Source: Candidatus Baltobacteraceae bacterium (lineage in GTDB: Bacteria > Vulcanimicrobiota > Vulcanimicrobiia > Vulcanimicrobiales > Vulcanimicrobiaceae). From it: DNA of 45,123 bases. The position numbers and the translations under genes were made by a program. The stretch lies in contig DATBTN010000036.1 in the NCBI GenBank assembly GCA_036559195.1, forward strand, positions 1 through 45,123. The letters are read 5' to 3'. The notes below the pieces were generated by a model that did not search any database, had not been told where the DNA came from, and saw nothing but the letters and a program-made list of their open reading frames with translations. The first letter of the stretch is position 1; each line of letters starts with the position of its first letter. This document shows positions 1 through 7,972 of the stretch, one piece after another.

Positions 1-1266
1 CTTCGCGCATCGATCGGCAAATACGCCGAGCCGCCGAACGCCGCGTTCGAACAGTACAGCTCGCTGCAAGAGAACCTTCCGGGCGTTCTTGCCGCGTTCG
101 TACCGTTCGGCTTTAACACGCCGGGCCACACGGTTCGTCCCGCAACCTCGATCAACGCGGACTTCTCGCTCGAGCACCACATCAAGAACACGGACTGGTC
201 CTTCAAACTCTCCCCGTTCCTACGCAAGACGAAGGATCAAATCCAACAGTTCTTCCTGGATCAGCAGAGCGGATTCGTCTCCGGCCTCAACGTCGGCCGT
301 CAGACGAGCGAAGGTCTCGAGTTCCAATTGAACAAGGGCGACTTCTCGCGTAACGGTCTCTCCGGTCAGCTGGCGTTCACGTACACGCACAGCGTCATCA
401 GCTACGACAAGCTGGCGAACGGAAACACCGTGCTCGCGGGCATCAACTCCGACATCGACTCGTTCAATAAACTGACCCAGGCCGGCGGCGGCGCGGCGTG
501 CTACGATTCCACCGGTGCGGCTGCTCCTTGCAGCGCGGCAACGATCGCGAATCCGTACTATGGCGCGACTCCTCAAGGCCACATCAGCGCTGACAACGTT
601 CCGACCTACGACCTGCTGCCGGGCCCGATTGGCGCTTCGGCTGCATCGTACGGCGTACCGTACTTCGCAGCGTTGATCCTCAACTACAAACACGACAAGT
701 TCGCGATCACCCCGACCGTCCAATTCCAGGGCGGCGGTCGTTACGGATCGCCCGAGTCGAACTACGGTATCGACCCGACCGCAGGCTGCAAGCCGCTTGC
801 GGGAACTGTCTCCACCTCAGATCCGCGCTACATCTACGGCGGCCAGCCTGGCGCAGCCGGTTACGATGCAACGTCCTGCGCGGGCGTGCTTCCGGTTCCG
901 AACACGTTCACGAAACAGTTCGATAACCTGGGCGCGTTCGTTCAGCCGTCGCAAATCGTAGCGAACGTCCAAGTGAGCTATGAGGCTTCGCCGAAGATCA
1001 CCCTGATCGGGACCTTCGCGAACGTCGTCAACAGCTGCTTCGGCGGTTCGAAGACCGCGTGGACCTCGAACGACCACAACGTCTGCTCCTACAACATCGT
1101 AGGCGCCGGCGCAATTCCCCCGGTCGGGAACGTCTACAATCCGGGTACGCCGATTTCACAGTTTGTGAAGTATCCGTATCTAGCGAACCTCGGCAGCGTC
1201 AACGTTGACGGCAGCTCCACGAAGACGCCGTTCAACTTCTTCCTCGAAGCGAAGATCAAGCTCTAA
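1..1266 (+). CDS. TonB-dependent receptor, C-terminal part (5' truncated by window edge)
   Basis: Open from the first base in frame 1 to the TAA at 1264-1266, so only the last 421 residues are visible. The protein is an alternation of aromatic-rich beta strands and polar loops (for example SFKLSPFLRKTKDQIQQFF and GLEFQLNKGDFSRNGLSGQL), typical of the 22-strand barrel of TonB-dependent outer-membrane receptors. Four Cys residues lie in long extracellular-type loops. The plug domain and signal peptide lie outside the window, so the substrate cannot be inferred. The final residues KIKL form a last strand but lack the terminal Phe common in proteobacterial barrels. A strong intrinsic terminator follows 26 bp after the stop, so the gene ends its transcription unit. 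Family assignment is by visible barrel character; no plug motif can be checked. Confidence 0.82.
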   Translation, partial: LRASIGKYAEPPNAAFEQYSSLQENLPGVLAAFVPFGFNTPGHTVRPATSINADFSLEHHIKNTDWSFKLSPFLRKTKDQIQQFFLDQQSGFVSGLNVGRQTSEGLEFQLNKGDFSRNGLSGQLAFTYTHSVISYDKLANGNTVLAGINSDIDSFNKLTQAGGGAACYDSTGAAAPCSAATIANPYYGATPQGHISADNVPTYDLLPGPIGASAASYGVPYFAALILNYKHDKFAITPTVQFQGGGRYGSPESNYGIDPTAGCKPLAGTVSTSDPRYIYGGQPGAAGYDATSCAGVLPVPNTFTKQFDNLGAFVQPSQIVANVQVSYEASPKITLIGTFANVVNSCFGGSKTAWTSNDHNVCSYNIVGAGAIPPVGNVYNPGTPISQFVKYPYLANLGSVNVDGSSTKTPFNFFLEAKIKL

Positions 1267-1292
1267 GCTTCGATCCACCCTCGCGAAGAATG

Positions 1293-1321
1293 AAAGGCCT
1301 CTGCAAACGCAGAGGCCTTTT
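1293..1321 (+). terminator. Intrinsic terminator of the TonB receptor gene
   Basis: Perfect 11-bp stem (1294-1304 with 1309-1319, core GGCCTCTGC/GCAGAGGCC) closed by an AAAC loop and followed by a short T run. It lies directly downstream of the receptor stop. Confidence 0.85.
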
Positions 1322-1349
1322 CATTTGCAGCGGTGTAGGACGCTCGCCG

Positions 1350-1559
1350 ATGCAGTATGGATACTTTTGCGAGGATTGTGAAGTCTCGGTCTGGCCGAGC
1401 ACCACGCGCTCGGAACTCAAGTGGCTGCGCGATCGCACGCACATCGTAACCGAGGTCTCAAAGCACACCGCCACCGGCCTCGACACCTGGATCGTCGAAG
1501 GCCTAGACTTCCTCGACACCCACCACGGCCACAGCGTCATGCTCGTCAGCAAGAAGTAA
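1350..1559 (+). CDS. Small protein with CxxC motif, unknown function
   Basis: A 69-residue frame beginning MQYGYFCEDCEVSV. The ATG at 1350 is preferred over an in-frame ATG at 1290 because the earlier one lies across the terminator hairpin; AGGA at 1337-1340 may act as a weak ribosome site. The only recognisable motif is C-E-D-C near the N terminus, which could be half of a metal knuckle, but no second Cys pair follows. The rest is soluble and mildly charged. I do not recognise a family. It sits alone between a terminator and a repeat block. Codon use is similar to its neighbours, which supports a real gene, but it could be spurious. Confidence 0.45.
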   Translation: MQYGYFCEDCEVSVWPSTTRSELKWLRDRTHIVTEVSKHTATGLDTWIVEGLDFLDTHHGHSVMLVSKK

Positions 1560-1562
1560 CCT

Positions 1563-1762
1563 TTGTCATGCTGAGCCCGTCGAAGCACGAGCATGCTCCG
1601 GGCTTGTCATGCTGAGCCCGTCGAAGCACGAGCGTGCGACGGGGCCTGTCATGCTGAGCCTGTCGAAGCACGAGCGTGCCACGGGCCGTCCTTCGATAGG
1701 GCGTCGTCCTTCGACAGGCTCAGGATGACAAGGGGCGTCCTTCGACACGCTCAGGATGACAG
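1563..1762. repeat. Intergenic repeat cluster: three flavour-A copies facing three flavour-B copies
   Basis: The 299-bp gap after the small gene is mostly repeats. Three copies of flavour A (TCATGCTGAGCC-TGTCGAAGCA, at about 1567, 1616 and 1650) run forward. Three copies of flavour B (TCCTTCGACAGGCTCAGGAT, at about 1689 [degenerate], 1707 and 1738) run in reverse. The opposed orientation lets the block fold into long imperfect hairpins. No transposase is nearby. Confidence 0.85.
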
Positions 1763-1858
1763 GGGGCGGGGCTTTGCTTTTGTCAGGCTGCCCTGAGCGA
1801 GGTGTTGACGGGTCGAGGGACGACCTCGTCGTGATAGAATCGGCGTGGAGAGGTTGGT

Positions 1859-2407
1859 ATGCGCGAGATCGTTTCGGATCGGACGGAGGTCGAGTACCTC
1901 GACGGGCGTCCCTACCCCAAGGTGAGCCCTAAGTGGTCGCACGGCGCGGCGCAGATGGCGATTGCGATGGCGCTCGCGCGCTGTGGTGAAACACTCGGGC
2001 ATGTCGTCACCGAGGTTCGCTTTAAGCTGGAACCGGGTACGGAATTCGTGCCCGACGTTGCATTCGTTTCGTTCGATCGGTTGCGTGAACTGGGCGACCG
2101 CGACGCCGAAGAGCCGCCATTCGCGCCCGATATAGCGGTCGAGGTTCGCTCGCCATCGGCGCGAGGTACCTACGAGGCGCGCAAGGTTCGTGCGTACCTC
2201 GCGCATGGTGCGGTCCTCGTGTTGGATGTGGATCCGCAGAAGCGGCAGGTGGTGGCGTATGCGCGCGATGGCGGCGCTCGCACCTATTGCGAGGGTGAAT
2301 CGTTCGAGCACGAGATCGTACCGTGGCTGCGGTTCGAGGTTGGCGAGGTGTTTGCGAACGTGCGCCGTCCTTCGACAGGCTCCCGTCCTTCGACAAGCTC
2401 AGGATGA
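1859..2407 (+). CDS. Uma2 family (DUF820) putative restriction-like endonuclease
   Basis: 182 residues. The Uma2 fold of the PD-(D/E)xK nuclease superfamily is visible: an early conserved E-x-L-D-G strand, then FVPDVAFVSFDR (the PD of the active site), then PDIAVEVRSPSARG (the acidic E-x-R-S-P-S motif), then a downstream Lys and the YLAHGAVLVLDVDP strand. These genes are common in cyanobacteria and other bacteria with large repeat content; their biological substrate is not established. The ATG at 1859 is preceded by GAGAGG. The last 14 residues (RPSTGSRPSTSSG) are read straight through an intergenic flavour-B repeat, so the original stop has been replaced by repeat sequence. A bidirectional terminator follows. 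Confidence 0.85.
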   Translation: MREIVSDRTEVEYLDGRPYPKVSPKWSHGAAQMAIAMALARCGETLGHVVTEVRFKLEPGTEFVPDVAFVSFDRLRELGDRDAEEPPFAPDIAVEVRSPSARGTYEARKVRAYLAHGAVLVLDVDPQKRQVVAYARDGGARTYCEGESFEHEIVPWLRFEVGEVFANVRRPSTGSRPSTSSG

Positions 2408-2459
2408 CAAGGGGGTCCTTCGCCGAGCTCTGTCCTTCGACGAGCTCAGGATGACAAGG
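2363..2459. repeat. Flavour-B intergenic repeats at the 3' end of the Uma2 gene
   Basis: Several full or partial copies of TCCTTCGACAAGCTCAGGAT, the first two inside the terminal codons of the Uma2 gene and the rest just after its TGA. All are in the same reverse orientation. Confidence 0.8.
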
Positions 2460-2468
2460 GGAAGAAAA

Positions 2469-2503
2469 AAGAACCGGGGGCGGGAGGGTGCGACCCGGTT
2501 CTT
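2469..2503. terminator. Bidirectional terminator between Uma2 gene and YneA-like gene
   Basis: 10-bp stem AAGAACCGGG / CCCGGTTCTT (2469-2478 with 2494-2503), with a T run on the plus strand and a matching A run on the left that gives a T run on the minus strand. It sits between two convergent genes and can serve both. Confidence 0.85.
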
Positions 2504-2528
2504 TTTATCTGGGCGGACGCGCTATGCG

Positions 2529-2807
2529 TTAGTCCGGGATTTGGAGGTGCTCGCCGGGTTGGAGTGAGGCGGCGCCTAGGTGGTTGACTTCGGAGATGCG
2601 GTCGATCGTTTCTTGGACGTCGCCCGAGCCGGTGTGCGCGGCGGCAATCGTCCAGAGCGTGTCGCCCGGGTGCACGGTGACGGTCGTGTAATGTTGGGCG
2701 CCGGCTGCGTAGAGCCGCATGCCCGAGAGCGCCGGCAACGTGACCATCAAGCTGAGCGCGACCAGCGCGATCGCCGGCATCAACGTGAACTTCTTGCGCT
2801 TACCCAC
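2529..2807 (-). CDS. YneA-like LysM protein, probable SOS-induced division inhibitor
   Basis: 92 residues: a short basic N terminus (MGKRKKF), one membrane span at about 9-31, then a single LysM domain at about 44-90 ([16 protein letters not shown] and a closing QPGEHLQIP). This layout, with one N-terminal span and an external LysM, and the divergent position next to lexA match Bacillus YneA, which blocks cell division during the SOS response. The start is GTG at 2807, with AAGGAG on the coding strand about nine bases upstream. Two LexA boxes and a sigma70-type promoter lie in its upstream region. Function is inferred from architecture and context. A plain LysM peptidoglycan-binding protein cannot be excluded, but the SOS boxes make that less likely. 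Confidence 0.8.
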   Translation of the reverse strand: MGKRKKFTLMPAIALVALSLMVTLPALSGMRLYAAGAQHYTTVTVHPGDTLWTIAAAHTGSGDVQETIDRISEVNHLGAASLQPGEHLQIPD

Positions 2808-2836
2808 CGTGCTTGTCTCCTTACTCTATCTTGTGC

Positions 2837-2850
2837 CAAACATACGTTCG
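2837..2850. promoter_or_regulatory. LexA (SOS) box 1, Gram-positive type
   Basis: CAAACATACGTTCG matches CGAAC-N4-GTTCG at nine of ten defined positions. It lies in the leader of the YneA-like gene and sits in a direct repeat with box 2 (both are preceded by TTGTGC; spacing 40 bp). Confidence 0.8.
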
Positions 2851-2876
2851 TGCCGGATTCGATCTACATGTTGTGC

Positions 2877-2890
2877 CAAACGCCTGTTCG
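2877..2890. promoter_or_regulatory. LexA (SOS) box 2, Gram-positive type
   Basis: CAAACGCCTGTTCG matches CGAAC-N4-GTTCG at nine of ten defined positions. It lies immediately downstream of the predicted -10 of the minus-strand promoter, where bound LexA would block initiation. Confidence 0.78.
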
Positions 2891-2898
2891 TCCACTAG

Positions 2899-2929
2899 AT
2901 TTTAGCATACCCATTCGAGCGGGTGTCAA
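2899..2929 (-). promoter_or_regulatory. Promoter of the YneA-like gene
   Basis: On the minus strand TTGACA (2929-2924) is followed after 19 bp by TAAAAT (2904-2899). The -35 is perfect and the spacing long. Flanking LexA boxes at 2877 and 2938 bracket it. Confidence 0.6.
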
Positions 2930-2937
2930 GCGGTTCT

Positions 2938-2951
2938 CGAACATATGTTTG
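2938..2951. promoter_or_regulatory. LexA (SOS) box 3, upstream of lexA
   Basis: CGAACATATGTTTG matches CGAAC-N4-GTTCG at nine of ten defined positions. It lies 94 bp before the lexA start and just upstream of the -35 of the divergent promoter, so it may serve lexA autoregulation and repress both directions. Confidence 0.82.
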
Positions 2952-3044
2952 CCTTGCGGGTCGGTTTATGGTAGGGTTGTATGCAATGCAGGTGCCATAC
3001 GGGTGGCATTTTACGGAACAGCTAACCAAACGGGGGAGTCATTG

Positions 3045-3653
3045 ATGGAGGGAACGACCGAGCGCCAGCAGCGCATTCTCGAAGTCATCCGCGAATTTAC
3101 CGCCGAGCAGGGCTATCCGCCCTCGGTTCGCGAGATCGGCGAGCGCGTCGGGCTCTCGTCCTCGTCTACGATCCACTCGCATCTCAAAACGCTCGAGCGT
3201 CACGGCCTGATCAGCCGCGACCCGACCAAGCCTCGCGCGCTCCGCTCCGACTTGGGCGTGAAGCGGCCTGCCGGTCCTGAGACCGTCACCCTGCCGATCG
3301 TCGGCAAAGTCGCCGCCGGCGTGCCGATCACCGCGACCGAGAACCTCGAAGGCGAGTTCGTGCTTCCCGCCTCGTTTACGCGAACCGCGGACGGCTTTAT
3401 GCTGCGCGTCGCGGGCGATTCGATGATCGATGCCGCCATTCTCGACGGCGATCTCATTTTGGTCCGGCCGCAGCGTAATGCCAACAACGGCGAGATCGTG
3501 GTGGCCATGCTCGAAGGCGAAGCGACCGTCAAGCGCTTCTACAAAGAAGAGGGCCGGGTGCGCTTGCAGCCGGAGAATTCCGCAATGGCGCCAATCTACG
3601 CGAACGATGTTACCATCGTCGGACGCGTCGAAGCCGTGGTCCGTAAACTCTAG
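3045..3653 (+). CDS. lexA: LexA repressor
   Basis: 202 residues, the usual LexA length. An N-terminal winged helix (about 1-65) contains [20 protein letters not shown], the canonical DNA-recognition helix region. The C-terminal S24-type domain has the self-cleavage bond Ala91-Gly92 (in KVAAGVP), the catalytic Ser126 in GDSMIDA and Lys163 in ATVKRF, so the protein should be cleavable by RecA-assisted autolysis. The ATG at 3045 has GGGGGAG seven bases upstream. It represses DNA-damage genes; LexA boxes of the Bacillus consensus are visible upstream of it and of the divergent YneA-like gene. The EIIC gene downstream overlaps its end if the earlier start is used. Confidence 0.97.
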   Translation: MEGTTERQQRILEVIREFTAEQGYPPSVREIGERVGLSSSSTIHSHLKTLERHGLISRDPTKPRALRSDLGVKRPAGPETVTLPIVGKVAAGVPITATENLEGEFVLPASFTRTADGFMLRVAGDSMIDAAILDGDLILVRPQRNANNGEIVVAMLEGEATVKRFYKEEGRVRLQPENSAMAPIYANDVTIVGRVEAVVRKL

Positions 3654-4821
3654 CCCGGAAACCACCTTCGTCCGCGTTCTGCGGCGCATCGGCGATGCGC
3701 CCGCGATGCTGGCGATCCGCGAGAGCCTGCCCTGGAGCTTCGTCGGCTTACTGGCCGGGCTCGTCGTCTTTCTCGCGATCGTTCGCGTGCCGCACGGATC
3801 CTTCGGCACCATGCTCGTAAAACGGCTCTCGCTCGCCGAATTGCCGGCCTTCGGCATCATGGGCTGCACGCTGGTCGTCATTCTGGCCGACCGGCTCGCC
3901 CGCAAACTCGATCTTTCGCGCCGTTGGGTGGTGCCGGTGGCGTCGATTGCCTTCGTGCTCGCCCTGCCGCGGCCGTACGCATTACGCGAGCCGATCGCGT
4001 ACTTACATCGCGTCGGCGAGAGCGGGCTCTTTCTCGCGATCGTGGTCGCGCTGCTCGTCGCGGGCGCCTTCGTACTGGCGCGGCGCGCCGGTGCGCGCGG
4101 CGCGATCGTCAACATCGCGCCGGCTTTCGCGATTCTCGCGCTCGCGGGCGCGCTCTTTCTCGCGCACGTCTCGCTCGGTAACGCGCTTATCGCCTTGGTG
4201 CGTCCGCTCGGAACGCTCGGCGATACGTACGTCGCGCTCGTGCTCATCACGCTTGTCGAAACGCTGCTCTGGACGATCGGCGTACACGGGCCGGCGACGC
4301 TCGCCGCGATCGTCACGCCGATCTATTTTACGCTGCAACTGCAGAACACCGACGCATACGCGCACCATCGGCCGCTGCCGCACATCGTGGTCGTCTCGCT
4401 CTTTCTCTTCGTGTTCCCGGGCGGCGCGGGCGGTACGCTGCCGCTTTCGTTCATGTTGCTCTTTAGCCGGGTGCGGCGACTGCGCAAGATCGCGCGCTTG
4501 ACGATCGTGCCGGCCCTGTTCAATATCAACGAACCGCTGCTCTTCGGCCTGCCCATCGTGTTCAATCCGTTTTTGGCCGTGCCGTTCGTGGTCGCGCCGC
4601 TGGTGCTCGCAACGGTCACCTATCTCGCCGTCGCGCACGAAGCGGTCGCGCGTCCGGCGTTTTACATTCCGTCGGGCGTTCCCACGGTGTTATCGAGTTA
4701 TCTCGCCACGCTCGACCCGCGGGCGGTGCTCCTCGCGCTCGCGAACATCGCGATTGCAACCGCCATCTATTTTCCGTTCGTGCGCGCGTACGAACGACAC
4801 GAGGAGCGCCGGGCCGGATGA
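3607..4821 (+). CDS. PTS EIIC-like sugar permease (cellobiose/lichenan type), solitary
   Basis: About 404 residues with roughly ten hydrophobic spans. The signature [16 protein letters not shown] (about residues 304-319) is the strongly conserved loop of lactose/chitobiose-family EIIC proteins and carries the substrate-binding Glu; TIGVHGP holds the conserved His. In this family EIIC moves a beta-linked disaccharide while EIIB phosphorylates it, but no EIIA, EIIB, HPr or EI gene is visible here. Start is uncertain: ATG 3607 overlaps lexA by 47 bp but keeps the family-like N-terminal stretch [20 protein letters not shown] 3706 would lose it. The stop overlaps the next gene by 4 bp, so the two are coupled. 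Without partners it may act as a facilitator or depend on unlinked PTS components. Confidence 0.85.
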   Translation: MLPSSDASKPWSVNSSPETTFVRVLRRIGDAPAMLAIRESLPWSFVGLLAGLVVFLAIVRVPHGSFGTMLVKRLSLAELPAFGIMGCTLVVILADRLARKLDLSRRWVVPVASIAFVLALPRPYALREPIAYLHRVGESGLFLAIVVALLVAGAFVLARRAGARGAIVNIAPAFAILALAGALFLAHVSLGNALIALVRPLGTLGDTYVALVLITLVETLLWTIGVHGPATLAAIVTPIYFTLQLQNTDAYAHHRPLPHIVVVSLFLFVFPGGAGGTLPLSFMLLFSRVRRLRKIARLTIVPALFNINEPLLFGLPIVFNPFLAVPFVVAPLVLATVTYLAVAHEAVARPAFYIPSGVPTVLSSYLATLDPRAVLLALANIAIATAIYFPFVRAYERHEERRAG

Positions 4822-6065
4822 TCGATCTTCTCTGCGAGCGTTTTGCCATCGAGGGAACGCTGCGCGCCGCGGCGCGTCGCGCGTACGATCGCACCCGAGA
4901 GTTGCGCTACGACGCGCAGGCGCGCGTGAAACTCAACGTCATGCAAGCCTTCCTCGACGAAGGCGTCGCCGAGAGCGACTTCGCCGGCTCGACCGGCTAC
5001 GGGTACGACGACGCCGCGCGCGCGCGCTACGAATCGCTGCTCGCGCGCGTCTTCGGTACCGAGGGTGCGCTCGCGCGGCTTTCGATCGTGAGCGGCACGC
5101 ACGCGATCGTCACCTCGCTTGCGGCGTGCGTGCCGGCGGGTCGCGCACTCGTGAGTATCACCGGCCGCCCGTACGATACGCTGCGCAACGCGATCGTCGA
5201 ACATCCGCTCGCACTCGCAACGGAGGGCGTGGTTTACCGCGAACTCGCGCTCGCCGGCGGCGCGCTCGATCGCGAAGGAATCGCGCGCGAGCTGGAACGC
5301 GACGATGTGGCGGCATTCTTCGTGCAGCGCTCGCGCGGCTACGCACCCCGGCCGGCGCTCGCGGTCGGAGCCTGCGAAGCGGCCTTCGCGGCGATCAAGG
5401 CTCGCCGTCCCGACGTGGCGATACTGGTCGACAATTGTTACGGCGAACTCGTAGAGGAGCGCGAGCCCACGCACGTGGGGGCCGATTTGGTGATGGGATC
5501 GCTCATCAAAAACCTCGGCGGATCGATCGCGCCCGCGGGCGGATACGTTGCGGGCCGGCGCGATCTGCTCGATCGCGTCGCGGCGCGCCTGTACGCACCG
5601 GGCTTGGGCGACGCATTGGGGCCCACGCTGGGCTTCGGCCGCAGCTTCATCCAGGGACTCTTTTTGGCCCCGCTGGTGGTCGAGCAGACGCTGCGCGGAC
5701 TGGATTTTGCGGCGGCGCTCTTTGCGGAGTTAGGCTTTGCCGTCGATCCCCTGCCCGGGGCGACGCGCACCGATATCGTGCAGGCGATTCGGCTTGGCGA
5801 TCCGCGCCGGCTGGCCGCCTTCGCGGCCGGACTTCAAACCGCGATGCCGGTCAACGCGCGTTTTCGGCCCGAGCCGGGGCCGGTGCCCGGGTATGTGGAT
5901 CCGGTCATCATGTCGAGCGGCTCGTTCGTCGGCGGCGCCACCATCGAACTTTCATGCGACGCTCCGTTGCGCGAACCGTACGAAGTCTATCTTCAAGGCG
6001 GTCTCGTCGCCGAACACGCAATGCTCGGCGCCCTCAAAGCCGCCGAAGCCGTGCTCGCAACATAG
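4818..6065 (+). CDS. Methionine gamma-lyase family / aluminium-resistance-like PLP enzyme (YnbB type)
   Basis: 415 residues, full length for the YnbB/Alr family (fold-type I PLP enzymes related to Cys/Met metabolism lyases). Visible features are the N-terminal helix region with NVMQAFLDEGVAESDF, the STGYGYDD glycine-rich turn, SGTHAIVTSLAA (PLP phosphate region), LVDNCYGELVE (PLP-ring Asp) and SLIKNLGGSIAPAGGY with the Schiff-base Lys at about 231. The family is named from an aluminium-tolerance phenotype and a predicted C-S lyase activity; the true substrate is not settled. In Bacillus the homologue ynbB lies a few genes from lexA, so the neighbourhood here is partly conserved. ATG 4818 overlaps the EIIC stop (ATGA). 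Confidence 0.9.
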   Translation: MIDLLCERFAIEGTLRAAARRAYDRTRELRYDAQARVKLNVMQAFLDEGVAESDFAGSTGYGYDDAARARYESLLARVFGTEGALARLSIVSGTHAIVTSLAACVPAGRALVSITGRPYDTLRNAIVEHPLALATEGVVYRELALAGGALDREGIARELERDDVAAFFVQRSRGYAPRPALAVGACEAAFAAIKARRPDVAILVDNCYGELVEEREPTHVGADLVMGSLIKNLGGSIAPAGGYVAGRRDLLDRVAARLYAPGLGDALGPTLGFGRSFIQGLFLAPLVVEQTLRGLDFAAALFAELGFAVDPLPGATRTDIVQAIRLGDPRRLAAFAAGLQTAMPVNARFRPEPGPVPGYVDPVIMSSGSFVGGATIELSCDAPLREPYEVYLQGGLVAEHAMLGALKAAEAVLAT

Positions 6066-6117
6066 GGACTATGTACCCTGAAGGCACAACGCGCGGCTTG
6101 AAGAACGTGTAGTCGCA

Positions 6118-6480
6118 GTGAGCACTGAGTCGGGTGGGCCGCAGCAGCGGCGATATTTCCGCGCCAGCGTTGATTTCCCGGTAACGGTGATCGTTCCGGG
6201 AGATGAGTTGGTCATGTATGGCGACGCCGTCGATCTGAGCGGCGGTGGCGTTCGCGTGTCCACCAAGAGCGATTTGAACTCCGGGCAGAACGTTACGCTA
6301 CGCTTCACGCTTCCGCAGAGCGATCGCGAAGTGATGATACGGGGCCGCGTGGTGTTGTCGTTTTTCGATGGGGCCAAGCAGATCTTCGCTCACGGCATTG
6401 CGTTCACGCAGATCGCGCAGAACGATCAAGCCGCAATTGTGGAGTACATCCACGAGTTGCAACAGCAGGCGCGCGCCTAG
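6118..6480 (+). CDS. PilZ domain protein (predicted c-di-GMP receptor)
   Basis: 120 residues, essentially one PilZ domain. The N-terminal RRYFR gives the RxxxR ligand motif and DLSGGGVRV the (D/N)xSxxG motif, so both halves of the c-di-GMP site are intact. The remainder is a six-strand barrel plus a C-terminal helix. There is no output domain, so it should act by binding a partner. The start is GTG at 6118 with no clear ribosome site. It converges on the next gene, the two overlapping by 4 bp at their stops. A flagellar cluster lies about 28 kb downstream, but a link to motility cannot be seen from here. Confidence 0.88.
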   Translation: MSTESGGPQQRRYFRASVDFPVTVIVPGDELVMYGDAVDLSGGGVRVSTKSDLNSGQNVTLRFTLPQSDREVMIRGRVVLSFFDGAKQIFAHGIAFTQIAQNDQAAIVEYIHELQQQARA

Positions 6481-6737
6481 CTCTGCGGGCCGCCCTCTCC
6501 AAGAAATCCGTAGAAGAAATACTTGCTGCCGTCCGAAAGCGTGAGGACGATGCGGGTGTCTTCAAGGTCGGCCGATGCGATGGTTTTGCCGGCCATCGTT
6601 TCGAGAATAGCCTGCGCCTGCATGAACTCAGCCTCGCGCAGCGCGTCGGGCTCCACCTCGATAAGATGTAGCAACTCGTCGATTCGGTCGTTCATTTGCT
6701 CGGTCTTGAGCCCCATTTCCTTGAGCCGTGCGGTCAC
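6477..6737 (-). CDS. Small helical protein of unknown function
   Basis: 86 residues from a GTG at 6737. Residues 1-50 are strongly helical and amphipathic (TEQMNDRIDELLHLIEVEP, then EAEFMQAQAILETMAG), consistent with a coiled coil. The C-terminal part looks like a small beta hairpin (DTRIVLTLSDGSKYFFYGFL). I recognise no family. Coding character is convincing (charged heptad pattern, normal composition). It is convergent with the PilZ gene and divergent from the FHA gene. Confidence 0.75.
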   Translation of the reverse strand: MTARLKEMGLKTEQMNDRIDELLHLIEVEPDALREAEFMQAQAILETMAGKTIASADLEDTRIVLTLSDGSKYFFYGFLGEGGPQS

Positions 6738-6839
6738 TTACAAGTGTATCGTCCGCAGACCCTTATAAATTAACCGTCGGCGACAGATACCCTTACCCAC
6801 CAGGGAGCCCGCCCTATCGGGGGAGAAGGGCGGTCGGCC

Positions 6840-7133
6840 ATGTATCTCCTCGAGGTTTTAAGCGGGCCGCTGGACGGCAAGACCTGGTCGTTTGATGACG
6901 AGATCGTCATCGGTCGCGACGAGCAGGTCGCCGACGCGTGCATTACGATCGACCGGTACGTCTCCCGGCGGCATGCCAAGTTGCACGCCGCGGCCGGCTC
7001 GCTCGTGCTGACCGATCTCGAGAGCCGCAACGGAACCCGGCTCAATGATCTTCCGGTCACCGGCGACGCCGCGCTCGATATCGGCGCGCCGTTTCAGGTC
7101 GGCCGCACGGTGCTGCGCGTTACGCGCGGATAA
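6840..7133 (+). CDS. FHA domain protein
   Basis: 97 residues consisting of a single forkhead-associated domain, a phosphothreonine-binding module. All landmark residues are present: GRDEQ (GR motif, about 25-29), SRRHAKLH (SxxH, about 42-49) and SRNGTRLND (NG turn, about 62-70). No kinase or other domain is fused and no Ser/Thr kinase gene is in the window, so the partner is unknown. ATG 6840 lies behind a hairpin (CCGCCCT / AGGGCGG, 6811-6836) that also contains a GGGGGAG sequence. It is followed at 11 bp by panC, so it may share that transcript. Confidence 0.88.
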   Translation: MYLLEVLSGPLDGKTWSFDDEIVIGRDEQVADACITIDRYVSRRHAKLHAAAGSLVLTDLESRNGTRLNDLPVTGDAALDIGAPFQVGRTVLRVTRG

Positions 7134-7144
7134 ACCAGCTGCCG

Positions 7145-7972
7145 ATGATCGTCGCGGCCTCGATCGAAGAAGCGCGTGAAGCCGTGCGCGCGTTGCCGCG
7201 TCCGCTCGGCTTCGTACCCACGATGGGGGCTTTGCATGAGGGACACCGCCGGCTGGTAACCGCGGCTCGCGCCGCCTGTGCGAGCGTTGCCGCCTCGGTC
7301 TTCGTCAATCCGCTCCAATTCGGACCGGGCGAAGACTTCGAGCGCTACCCGCGCGATTTGGCGGCCGACCGCGCGATGCTGGAGGCGGCCGGAGTCGCCG
7401 TGCTCTTCGCGCCGGCACCGCAGACGATCTATCCGGCCGGGTTTTCCACCAGCGTCGACGTCGGTCCGATGGGCGCGAGCTTCGAAGGGAAGATCCGCCC
7501 GACGCACTTTCGCGGCGTCGCGACGGTCGTCACCAAGCTGCTGCAAATCATCGAACCCGATGCACTCTACCTCGGCCAGAAAGACGCTCAGCAAACCGCG
7601 GTTCTGCGCCGGGTGGTCCGCGATCTCGCGATTCCCGCGCGGGTCGAGGTGGTGCCGACGGTTCGCGAGGCCGACGGCCTCGCGCTCTCGAGCCGCAACG
7701 TCTATTTAAGCCCCCAGGAGCGCGCGGCCGCGCCCTCCTTACACGCAGCCCTCAACGCGATGCTCGCGGCGTTGCGCGGGGGCGCCACGCCCGCGCAGGC
7801 CCGTTCCACAGGGCTTGCGGCGCTCGACCCGCTCGGCCGCCCGGACTACCTGGAACTCGTCGACGCCGAATCGTTCGAGCGCATCGACCGGCTCGGAGTT
7901 CCGGCATTTTTGATCGCTGCGGCGGCCTTTGGAACGACCCGCCTGCTCGACAACCTGTGGGTGGCGGCGTGA
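7145..7972 (+). CDS. panC: Pantothenate synthetase
   Basis: 275 residues, the normal size. It joins pantoate and beta-alanine with ATP to make pantothenate in the cytosol. Diagnostic motifs are PTMGALHEGHRRLV (class I synthetase HxGH site, about residues 22-35), FVNPLQFGPGEDFERYPRD, FRGVATVVTKL and YLGQKDAQQTAVLRR (ATP and pantoate binding), and LALSSRNVYLSPQERAAA (KMSK-like region). The gene overlaps the next, coaBC, by 4 bp (GTGA), so CoA precursor synthesis is translationally coupled. No panB or panD is in the window. Confidence 0.96.
   Translation: MIVAASIEEAREAVRALPRPLGFVPTMGALHEGHRRLVTAARAACASVAASVFVNPLQFGPGEDFERYPRDLAADRAMLEAAGVAVLFAPAPQTIYPAGFSTSVDVGPMGASFEGKIRPTHFRGVATVVTKLLQIIEPDALYLGQKDAQQTAVLRRVVRDLAIPARVEVVPTVREADGLALSSRNVYLSPQERAAAPSLHAALNAMLAALRGGATPAQARSTGLAALDPLGRPDYLELVDAESFERIDRLGVPAFLIAAAAFGTTRLLDNLWVAA

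Noticed and set aside
2993-3008. TGCCA...TGGCA inverted repeat before lexA as an operator
   Set aside because: Five-base arms are too short to separate from chance, and the LexA boxes already explain regulation.
3039-4316. 425-codon minus-strand frame opposite lexA and EIIC
   Set aside because: It is a shadow of high-GC coding on the other strand: low-complexity Ser/Arg/Ala product with no domain, while both plus-strand genes have clear motifs.
6811-6836. Hairpin before the FHA gene as a riboswitch
   Set aside because: Only a simple 7-bp stem containing the likely ribosome site; no conserved aptamer features seen.
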